The position numbers were made by a program, and so were the translations under genes. The notes below the pieces were generated by a model, which worked only from the letters and a program-made list of their open reading frames with translations, made no database searches and was not told the DNA's origin. Of a DNA stretch of 14,515 nt, positions 1-6,881 are shown one piece after another (position 1 is the first letter of the stretch; each line of letters begins with the position of its first letter). This DNA is from Cyanobacteriota bacterium (lineage in GTDB: Bacteria > Cyanobacteriota > Cyanobacteriia > Leptolyngbyales > Leptolyngbyaceae): the NCBI GenBank assembly GCA_027482985.1, contig JAIXVO010000491.1, forward strand, positions 1 through 14,515, given 5' to 3'.

Positions 1-3000
1 ACATTCCAGTGCGCGCCAAGGTACTGGTGCCCATTGTCGAGCATGGGTCTAAGCAGGTTTGGGGGTTGTTAATTGGGCATCATTGCGATCGCCCCCACAG
101 ATGGCAACCTTGGGAACTGGAGCTTTTGCGGCAGCTCAGTCAGCATTTGGCGATCGCAGTTCGGCAAATTAAGCTGTATGACCAGCTTCAGCAAGAGCTG
201 CGCCAGCGACGGCAGGCGGAGCAGTCTCTTCGGGCCAGCGAGGCCCGCCTGCAACTGGTCACAGACTCTGTTAATGGTTGTATTGCCTATGTGGATGCCG
301 AGCAGCGCTATCAGTTTGTCAACCACACCTACGAAGTGTGGTTTGGGCGGCAAAAAGCAGATATCTTAGGGTGCACAGTGGCCGCCGTGATTGGTTCCAG
401 CGCCTACGGCAAGACTCGTGCCTACATCGAGCGCGTCCTCGCCGGGGAAACAGTGACCTACGAGATGGAACTGCCCTATCGCTCAGGAGGGCCCCGCTAC
501 GTTTCGGCTTCCCTGGTGCCCGACCGTGGCAGTGATGGGCAGATCAATGGCTACTACGTGCTGATCACCGATATTAGCGATCGCAAACAAGCTGAAGCAC
601 ACCTCGAAATAGTATCGACTCGGCTTAATTTAGCGGTAGAGTCGGCTGATCTCGGCATTTGGGATTGGGATATCACCCGAGATCACCTGGTGTGGGATGC
701 GCGTATGCACGCCCTCTATGGGACGACTCCTGACGAATTTGGGAACCTGTATCAGGCCTGGCTGAGCCGAGTACATCCCGAAGACCAGGCCTATGCTGAA
801 GCGGCTATTCAATCTGCTCTAAGGGGAGAAAAATCCTACGACATCGAATTTCGGGTAGTGCATCCTGACCAAAGCCTGTATTACATCAAAGCCAATGCCT
901 TAGTGCAGCGTGACGCCGCAGGCAATCCCTACCGCATGACAGGGATTAATTACGACATTACCGATCGCAAACAAGCAGAGGTTGAAGTACGCGACCAGGG
1001 CCAGCGGGAAAAACTGCTGCGGGAGATTACCCAGCGGATTCGTCAGTCGCTTGATTTGACCACCATTTTTGCGACCGCCTGTGACGAAATTCGAGCGGTG
1101 TTGCAGTGCGATCGGGTGGGTATTTTCAAGTTTGATCTGGCCTCACACTACACCACGGGCGAGTTTTGCGCCGAGTCTAGGGCCGATGAGTTTGCCACTA
1201 TTTTGGGCATCCCCGTGCAAGACCACTGCTTTGGCGAGCAATATGCCGAGCAGTACCGCCAGGGCCGGTATCTGATCTCCGCCGACATTTTTCAAAACGG
1301 CATCTCGCCCTGCCATGCCGATATCTTAGAGCAGTTTAGCGTGCGGGCTTGCATGGCAATGCCGCTAATGCAGGGGGAAGCGCTATGGGGACTGCTCTGC
1401 GTGCATCAGTGTGGCAGCCCCCGCGCTTGGCAGCCCGCCGAAATCGATCTGGTCCATCAACTGTCTACTCAGATGGCGATCGCGATTCAGCAAGCCCACC
1501 TTTATAAGCAAACCCAGTCTGAATTGCAGGTGCGCAAACAAGCTGAGAAAAAGATTGCCCTCCAACTGCGTCAGCAGCAAGCCCTGGCTGCGATCACCCA
1601 GCACACCCGTGAAACCCTCAATGTCACCGAAATTCTAGGTACGGTTACCCAACAGGTCAAGGATATTCTCCGGGGCGATCGCGTCATCATCTTCCGGCTC
1701 TTCGACAACGGACACACCTGCATCCTAGAAGAAGCCGTTGCCCCCAATTTGCCATCTCTCAAACAGATGCATTGGGATGACGAAGTTTGGTCTAGCGAGA
1801 TTTTGCAGACCTTTTGGCAAGGCAAGCCCCGCATCGTGCCCGATGTCATGAACGATCGCTGGACTGAATGCCTGCAAGACTATTACTTGGCCGGGCAAAT
1901 TCAATCTAAAATGGTCGCCCCAATTCTGCAAGATTGCCGCAACGGCAATCCAAATCGGTGGGTCAACCCTGAAAACAACACCGCCCTCTGGGGCATTTTG
2001 GTGATCTACGCCTGCCAACCCCGCCAGTGGAAAGTACAGGAAGCAGAGCTATTGCAGCTGATTGCCAACCAGTTGGCGATCGCCATTCAGCAATCTACGC
2101 TATTTGAGCGCCTCCAGCAAGAGTTGCTAGAGCGTCAGCATGCCCAGCAGCAGCTCACCGAGCGCAACGAACAACTAGCCAGGGCAACCTACATGAAGGA
2201 TGAATTTTTGGCCAACATGAGCCACGAAATTCGGACTCCCATGAATGGCGTCATCGGCATGACCAAACTTGCCCTCGAAACCGCGCTAACGACTCAACAG
2301 CGGGGCTATCTCACCAAAATCGATAAATCGGCGGCAGTCCTGCTCCATCTTATTAACGACATCCTAGACTTCTCCAAAATTGAAGCCGGTAAGCTTCATC
2401 TAGAGCAGGTGCCCTTCTTCCTAGAGGAGGTACTGACCAACTTGTCCGACGTGACCAGCCTGCAAGCTGACGCAAAAAGTCTAGAGCTGTTGTTCAATGT
2501 GTCCCTTGAGACACCTCTCCAGCTCACAGGGGATCCCCTACGGCTAGGTCAGATTCTATTGAATCTCGTTTCTAACGCGATCAAATTTACTGAGACAGGT
2601 CATATTCTGATATCTGTCAGTTTGGTGACCTGTCAAGCGGCGGTCGCTACCCTGCGGTTTGCCATTGAAGATACTGGCATTGGTCTCAGCGAAGACCAAC
2701 AAAGCCGTCTATTCCAGGCCTTTTCCCAGGGAGATGCCTCAACCACGCGGCGCTTTGGCGGCACGGGCCTAGGACTCGTCATCTCTAAGCGCCTAGTCAA
2801 CCTCATGCAGGGGGAGATCGGCGTCGAAAGCACCTTGGGAGCAGGCAGCACCTTTTGGTTTACGGCGACTTTTACTACCTCCGCCTGCGATCAAAATCTG
2901 CTGGCCAGGTGTCCCCAGGCCCGAGCCACTGGCGGTCGAGTGCTGGTTGTAGACGACAATCCGGCAGCGCGAGCCATCTTGGTGGACATCCTCATCAACT

Positions 3001-4445
3001 TAAACTTTGAGCCAGCAGCAGTGGCCTCAGGCGTCGAGGCGATCGCCGCCCTGGTCGAGGCCTATCAACAACAGCAGCCCTACGATGTGGTCATGGTTGA
3101 CCACATCATGCCCGAGCTAGATGGCCTGGCCCTAATTCAGCAAATCAATCAGCAGGCAGTACTGTCGGCCCTGCCCAAGATCATTATGGTTACGGCCCAT
3201 CGCCAGATCGACATTCAGTCCTTGGCCCAGGCTGCCGGTGTTTCCCACATTCTGTACAAACCCATTCAGCCCTCCCTCCTGCTGAATGCTTTACTTGAAA
3301 CGCTCTCTTCCCATGGATTGCAGGCCACCATACCCGAGCCCCCCGACAGCTTACCGCCGGTACGGCCAAGTCAGTCAGCCCTGCTCAGTCATGTGCGGGT
3401 CTTGCTGGTGGAAGACCACGAGATCAATCAGGAGCTGGCGATCGAGCTCTTGACCCAGGCGGGGGCAACCGTCGTTGTTGCCAACAATGGGCAAGAGGCC
3501 TGTGACTATGTTGCCTGCGAGGCGTTTGATGTGGTGCTGATGGATTGCCAGATGCCTGTGATGGACGGCTATGAGGCAACCCAGCACATCCGTACAATGC
3601 CCCAGGAAGAACAGATTCCCATCATTGCCATGACGGCAAATGCCATGCAGGGCGATCGCGAAAAATGTCTACAAGTCGGCATGAATGATTACCTGACCAA
3701 ACCCATTGTCAAAGAAAACCTATACTCGGTTATCCAGCGATGGGTGCCCCCTAAACAGCTCCCCGCCCCATCCCCCGCCCCATCGATTTCCCTACCCCTC
3801 ACCCCAGCCACCCCTGGCGATTTAGATGCGGCGACCTTTGCCCCCCTGCGTCTGTTTGATACAACCCTGGGGCTGTACTACGTCAACGATAACCCGGTGC
3901 TCTATCGCAAACTGCTGCTGCGATTTCTGACCCAGCAGGCAGACTTTAGTCAGCAAATTGAGCAGGCGATGGTGGCAGGCGATCTCAGCACAGTTCTTCA
4001 CCTAACCCATAGCCTTAAAGGATTATCTGGCACCCTGGGCTGTAAAACGCTACAGACAAAAGCAGCCAGATTAGAAAACATTTTGCGTGAGCAAGAAGAT
4101 TCTGACTTAGACGGTGCGCTAGCCGAAGTTGTACACACATTAGCAGAGGTACTGTCAGAACTCGAAACTTGGGCAATCTCTCAGCAGCCTGCCCCACCCC
4201 CTCCGCAGACGGCTACCGTAGACTGGGCGGCGGTTACGACCCACTGCCATAGGATGGCAGAAGCCTTAGAGGTCAACTTAGGTGAGGCCATGGCAAATTT
4301 AACATTTCTTCAAGAGATGCTATGGAATGTTCCCGATGCCTATGAACTGGTGAATACTCTGACAACAGCGATCGATTGCTTCGATATTGGCGCAGCAAAA
4401 ACTACGTTGCAGAATCTAGTTGCATTAGCGGAGACTCATTCATAA
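1..4445 (+). CDS. Hybrid histidine kinase with a DXCF cyanobacteriochrome-like GAF and C-terminal Hpt (5'-partial)
   Basis: A multi-sensor histidine kinase with a complete internal phosphorelay, probably cytoplasmic (no membrane segment seen). The frame is open through the left edge and the visible part begins inside a GAF domain, so the GTG at 9 is unlikely to be the start. Residues counted from that GTG: GAF tail 1-58; PAS 74-195; PAS 206-325; GAF 341-503; GAF 529-700; HisKA with His739 in SHEIRTP; HATPase with N-box Asn856 and DTGIG at 888; REC with Asp1031; REC with Asp1179; a Pro-rich linker about 1249-1275; Hpt with His1334 in THSLKG; then about 90 helical residues. The middle GAF has DHCF (405-408) and Cys435-His436, the two-cysteine pattern of DXCF cyanobacteriochromes, so bilin-based light sensing is likely. 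The stop overlaps the start of a REC-GGDEF-EAL gene, its probable phosphorelay partner. Domain calls are firm; the light role and the partner are inferences. Confidence 0.93.
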   Translation, partial: IPVRAKVLVPIVEHGSKQVWGLLIGHHCDRPHRWQPWELELLRQLSQHLAIAVRQIKLYDQLQQELRQRRQAEQSLRASEARLQLVTDSVNGCIAYVDAEQRYQFVNHTYEVWFGRQKADILGCTVAAVIGSSAYGKTRAYIERVLAGETVTYEMELPYRSGGPRYVSASLVPDRGSDGQINGYYVLITDISDRKQAEAHLEIVSTRLNLAVESADLGIWDWDITRDHLVWDARMHALYGTTPDEFGNLYQAWLSRVHPEDQAYAEAAIQSALRGEKSYDIEFRVVHPDQSLYYIKANALVQRDAAGNPYRMTGINYDITDRKQAEVEVRDQGQREKLLREITQRIRQSLDLTTIFATACDEIRAVLQCDRVGIFKFDLASHYTTGEFCAESRADEFATILGIPVQDHCFGEQYAEQYRQGRYLISADIFQNGISPCHADILEQFSVRACMAMPLMQGEALWGLLCVHQCGSPRAWQPAEIDLVHQLSTQMAIAIQQAHLYKQTQSELQVRKQAEKKIALQLRQQQALAAITQHTRETLNVTEILGTVTQQVKDILRGDRVIIFRLFDNGHTCILEEAVAPNLPSLKQMHWDDEVWSSEILQTFWQGKPRIVPDVMNDRWTECLQDYYLAGQIQSKMVAPILQDCRNGNPNRWVNPENNTALWGILVIYACQPRQWKVQEAELLQLIANQLAIAIQQSTLFERLQQELLERQHAQQQLTERNEQLARATYMKDEFLANMSHEIRTPMNGVIGMTKLALETALTTQQRGYLTKIDKSAAVLLHLINDILDFSKIEAGKLHLEQVPFFLEEVLTNLSDVTSLQADAKSLELLFNVSLETPLQLTGDPLRLGQILLNLVSNAIKFTETGHILISVSLVTCQAAVATLRFAIEDTGIGLSEDQQSRLFQAFSQGDASTTRRFGGTGLGLVISKRLVNLMQGEIGVESTLGAGSTFWFTATFTTSACDQNLLARCPQARATGGRVLVVDDNPAARAILVDILINLNFEPAAVASGVEAIAALVEAYQQQQPYDVVMVDHIMPELDGLALIQQINQQAVLSALPKIIMVTAHRQIDIQSLAQAAGVSHILYKPIQPSLLLNALLETLSSHGLQATIPEPPDSLPPVRPSQSALLSHVRVLLVEDHEINQELAIELLTQAGATVVVANNGQEACDYVACEAFDVVLMDCQMPVMDGYEATQHIRTMPQEEQIPIIAMTANAMQGDREKCLQVGMNDYLTKPIVKENLYSVIQRWVPPKQLPAPSPAPSISLPLTPATPGDLDAATFAPLRLFDTTLGLYYVNDNPVLYRKLLLRFLTQQADFSQQIEQAMVAGDLSTVLHLTHSLKGLSGTLGCKTLQTKAARLENILREQEDSDLDGALAEVVHTLAEVLSELETWAISQQPAPPPPQTATVDWAAVTTHCHRMAEALEVNLGEAMANLTFLQEMLWNVPDAYELVNTLTTAIDCFDIGAAKTTLQNLVALAETHS
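1029..1515 (+). other. Domain: GAF, candidate DXCF dual-cysteine cyanobacteriochrome photosensor
   Basis: This sub-region of the kinase encodes a complete GAF domain. The canonical bilin-linking Cys-His pair is at 1311-1316 (SPCHADIL context), followed by FSVRA. About 28 residues earlier, at 1221-1232, lies D-H-C-F, the Asp-X-Cys-Phe motif whose cysteine forms the second, reversible bond to the bilin in DXCF cyanobacteriochromes such as the PixJ type. The stretch ADIFQNG before the Cys-His and [10 protein letters not shown] after it also fit the family. Both cysteines being present argues against a non-binding relative. The absorbing colours cannot be read from the sequence. Confidence 0.75.
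4430..4433 (+). promoter_or_regulatory. Ribosome binding site for the REC-GGDEF-EAL gene
   Basis: GGAG lies 11 bases before the ATG at 4445, inside the end of the kinase gene. It supports the start at 4445, where the protein begins directly with a REC domain. The same frame stays open upstream to a TTG at 4376, but that stretch lies inside the kinase gene and would add 23 residues with no domain match. Confidence 0.5.
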
Positions 4446-6277
4446 TGCCTCAACCCGAATCTAAAATCCTGATCGTAGACGATCAGCCCGAGAACATTCG
4501 GGTGCTTATAGAAGCGCTTAAGGAAGAGTATGCCACCATTGCTGCCACTAGCGGAGCTAAAGCTAAGGAATTAGCCTGTAAGCATCCTCAACCCGATCTG
4601 ATCTTGCTGGATGTTGTGATGCCGGATATTAGCGGCTATCAGCTATGCGAGGAGTTGAAACAGGATCTGGCGACCAGACATATTCCCATCATTTTTGTGA
4701 CTGGTCTCGGTGACGCCGAAGACGAAGCCAAAGGATTTAGTTTTGGCGGGGCTGACTACATTATCAAGCCGATAAACCCCATAGTGGTAAGAGCCCGCAT
4801 CAAAAGTCACCTGACCATTTTGCGCTTAACTCAGCAGTTGCAAGGCATCAATGAGCTGCTAGAACAAAAAGTTTTAACTAGAACGGTGGAACTCGAAAAA
4901 GCGCTGAAAAAAATTCAGCAGCGGACTCAAGACCTCCATAGGGCGGTATATACCCACGCTCTCACTGGGCTACCCAGTCGCGCGTCTCTGATCGAATCTC
5001 TGCAATCGTTGTGTGATAAATTTGTCGGCAAGCAAAAACCCTTTGCCCTGATAATTCTGGATTTTGTTCGGTTCAGCCTGATCAATAACTCCTTGGGGCA
5101 TGCGCTGGGTGATCAAGCCTTAACTGAGGTTGCTCGGCGTCTTCAGACCATCCTTCGCCAGGGCGATGTTCTGTATCAAACTGGCGGCGATGAGTTTTGT
5201 TTTCTAACATTTCAGCTCAAAACTGAAGCTGAAGCAGCAGAATATGCTGAGCAAATCTTAGCCAGCCTATCTAACAGCATCAAAGTAGGTGGCCATGAGA
5301 TCTTTGTGCATGCTTGCATGGGAATTGTTACCGATAGCCAGCATTCCCAAACTCCGATTGAGATTTTGCGCGACGGAGATACGGCTCTACAACGGGCTAA
5401 GGCAGAAGGAACTGAAGGATACTACATTTTTCAGTCCGACCTCCATGAAGCTGCAATCCATCGACTCGATTTAGAAAACGCCCTAAATCATGCCATTAAA
5501 AATGAAGAGTTTTTGCTATTTTATCAACCTATCATAAATTTAAATACTAATCAGATCGATGGCTTCGAAGCATTAATTCGTTGGCAGCGTCCAAATCATG
5601 GAATCATATCTCCTGAAGTTTTCATACCCTGCCTAGAAGAAACAGGGATGATTGTACCAGTGGGGAAATGGGTTCTGCAACAAGCCATTCAGCAACTGGT
5701 AATTTGGCAGGCTGAATTTGGCTTTTTATCTATGAGCGTAAATTTGGCAACTCGGCAACTTAATCATCCAAATTTTCTCGCCGATCTCGATTCGGCTCTA
5801 CAAGCGGCCCCACTTTACCCTGGCTGTTTAAAATTAGAAGTAACAGAAAGTGGCTTGATCGAAAATCAAGAAAAAACCCTGGAAAAAATCCATGCAATTC
5901 GCGAGCGTGGTCTCCGCATTAGTATTGACGACTTTGGCACCGGCTATTCCTCCCTTAGCTATCTAAAACAACTGCCGGTGGATATTCTAAAAATTGATCG
6001 CTGTTTCATCAAAGACATTGGCGCTAATGGCGAAAACTCTGAAATCGCCAAGGCCATTCTCTACATCGGTGATGCTCTAGGGATGAGTATTGTCGCCGAA
6101 GGATGCGAAACTCAGGCTCAAGTTGATTTTCTACGCCAACTTAACTGCCCCTATGCTCAAGGTTATTTGTTTGCTAAACCGATGTCTTCGGAGGATGCTA
6201 CCCACTGGCTTCAGAGCCACCGTCTAGAACACCCTGGAGTTAAGGACTTTGCAAACCATGGCCCAAGCATCATCTAA
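4445..6277 (+). CDS. Response regulator with GGDEF and EAL domains (cyclic di-GMP turnover)
   Basis: A 610-residue output protein that probably makes or breaks down the second messenger cyclic di-GMP under phosphorylation control. REC 5-125 has acidic pair Asp12/13, phospho-acceptor Asp56, Thr86 and Lys108. A coiled-coil linker (about 130-165) leads to GGDEF 171-340 with GGDEF at 247-251 and an RxxD inhibitory site at 238-241. EAL about 350-600 has EAL at 375-377 and matches to the other family motifs: SVNLA, EVTES, DDFGTGYSS, LKID, VAEGCET and QGYLF. The phosphodiesterase therefore looks active. The cyclase is less certain: the usual DxD-x-FK-x-IND stretch reads DFVRFSLINN, keeping the first Asp and the Asn but losing the second Asp and the Lys. 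The start shares one base with the kinase stop (TAATG), implying one operon and translational coupling. The gene is AT-richer than its neighbours and has no GCGATCGC site. Confidence 0.94.
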   Translation: MPQPESKILIVDDQPENIRVLIEALKEEYATIAATSGAKAKELACKHPQPDLILLDVVMPDISGYQLCEELKQDLATRHIPIIFVTGLGDAEDEAKGFSFGGADYIIKPINPIVVRARIKSHLTILRLTQQLQGINELLEQKVLTRTVELEKALKKIQQRTQDLHRAVYTHALTGLPSRASLIESLQSLCDKFVGKQKPFALIILDFVRFSLINNSLGHALGDQALTEVARRLQTILRQGDVLYQTGGDEFCFLTFQLKTEAEAAEYAEQILASLSNSIKVGGHEIFVHACMGIVTDSQHSQTPIEILRDGDTALQRAKAEGTEGYYIFQSDLHEAAIHRLDLENALNHAIKNEEFLLFYQPIINLNTNQIDGFEALIRWQRPNHGIISPEVFIPCLEETGMIVPVGKWVLQQAIQQLVIWQAEFGFLSMSVNLATRQLNHPNFLADLDSALQAAPLYPGCLKLEVTESGLIENQEKTLEKIHAIRERGLRISIDDFGTGYSSLSYLKQLPVDILKIDRCFIKDIGANGENSEIAKAILYIGDALGMSIVAEGCETQAQVDFLRQLNCPYAQGYLFAKPMSSEDATHWLQSHRLEHPGVKDFANHGPSII

Positions 6278-6318
6278 ACCTTCTTCCCAACACTATTGCC
6301 AGCGAAACGATGGAGCCC

Positions 6319-6450
6319 CTAGGCCAGCAGCATGAGGGGGCTGTCTCTGCGGTTGAGAAAGCAGGCCTCAATGTCCGCTGCTAGCAGAGGTTTAGAAAAT
6401 AGATAGCCCTGCCCCAGTTCGCATTCGAGCAGGGCACTTGCGGTAATCGA
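6319..6450 (-). pseudogene. Relic of the C-terminal end of an EAL-domain protein
   Basis: Read on the - strand, this stretch encodes LLECELGQGYLFSKPL and about 20 further residues to a TAG at 6319-6321. QGYLFSKPL (6385-6411) is the conserved closing motif of EAL cyclic di-GMP phosphodiesterases, normally preceded by a Cys-containing stretch like the one here. Upstream on the - strand the EAL match fades. The neighbouring frame offers NRLPQV just before it, which would fit a frameshifted continuation (weak evidence). No catalytic EAL residues remain, so it is non-functional. It is not a copy of the neighbouring + strand EAL gene, whose equivalent stretch differs (CPYAQGYLFAKPM). Confidence 0.6.
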
Positions 6451-6552
6451 TTGCCACATAGCAGGGCTGCTGCGACATTTTACCCAAACGAGAAACGCGC
6501 TCAAGTCACTGCACTATCTATGGATTGTCTGAGCTCGGCAGGTCAAAATATT

Positions 6553-6572
6553 AATAATCCTAAAGGATTATT
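6553..6572. repeat. AT-rich hairpin (8-bp stem, 4-base loop)
   Basis: AATAATCC, then TAAA, then GGATTATT form a perfect short inverted repeat. It may help end transcription from the upstream operon, about 275 bases after its last stop codon. No T-run follows, so it is not a classical intrinsic terminator. Confidence 0.35.
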
Positions 6573-6619
6573 TAACCGAAAAAACACAGGTCAGCCCTTT
6601 GCGCCAGCGACTTCTCTAA

Positions 6620-6749
6620 GAGGGTGTTTGAAAAGGGTTGTCCCAGGTCTGATTTGCCACCAAGAGACAGCAAAAACACTGGTTTTTGAGGACATTAGCC
6701 TACGGCCTAGGTATAACCTGAGACGCTCTTTGACTTTTCAAACACCCTC
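6620..6749. mobile_element. MITE, 130 bp, with 16-bp perfect terminal inverted repeats
   Basis: The left end GAGGGTGTTTGAAAAG (6620-6635) is matched exactly by its reverse complement at 6734-6749. TAA flanks both ends (6617-6619 and 6750-6752) as a 3-bp target duplication. Beyond the perfect repeats, GTCCCAGGT on the left resembles GTCTCAGGT on the inverted right end after a gap of a few bases, so the similarity extends inward. CAAAAAC/GTTTTTG (6671-6688) forms a small internal hairpin. The element has no coding capacity. The end sequence and a TNA target fit a non-autonomous derivative of an IS5-family element; the family assignment is an inference. Confidence 0.75.
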
Positions 6750-6865
6750 TAACGAGCAAATCGGCTCTGTATCCTAAAAATTATATAAATTATAGAAAAT
6801 ATAGGCCTGGGGGAAGGTGGACTTAAAAAAACGTCTTATTACTCAGGTTCTGGGAAAACTAAACT

Positions 6866-6870
6866 AAGGA
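6866..6870 (+). promoter_or_regulatory. Ribosome binding site favouring a TTG start for the CBS-PAS kinase
   Basis: AAGGA ends 11 bases before the TTG at 6882 and 23 bases before the in-frame ATG at 6894. Spacing favours TTG. Many cyanobacterial genes lack such a site, so the ATG remains possible. The two proteins would differ by four residues only. Confidence 0.4.
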
Positions 6871-6881
6871 TAGATTTCCCA

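Larger units (their letters stand above)
6278..6881. other. Intergenic region of 604 bp with decay and mobile-element traces
   Basis: No intact gene is supported here. From left to right it holds an EAL-domain relic on the - strand, an AT-rich hairpin, a 130-bp MITE with its TAA target duplication, and then a strongly AT-rich stretch (about 6776-6806) ahead of the next kinase gene. That stretch is where a promoter would be expected, but no -35/-10 pair with good spacing can be picked with confidence. Confidence 0.7.

Noticed and set aside
1932..1950. GATTGCCG-CAA-CGGCAATC inverted repeat in the first kinase
   Set aside because: Eight-bp arms in coding sequence are within what chance can give across 14 kb; the same applies to the 9-bp pair at 2594-2634 and the 7-bp pair at 4244-4260.
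6314..6342. AGCCCC/GGGGCT inverted repeat after the REC-GGDEF-EAL gene as a terminator
   Set aside because: Only six pairs with a long loop and no T-run on either side; it overlaps the stop of the EAL relic.
6451..6777. Open frame of 108 codons across the hairpin and MITE
   Set aside because: It runs through both MITE ends and the AT-rich hairpin, with no ribosome binding site and no protein-like features.
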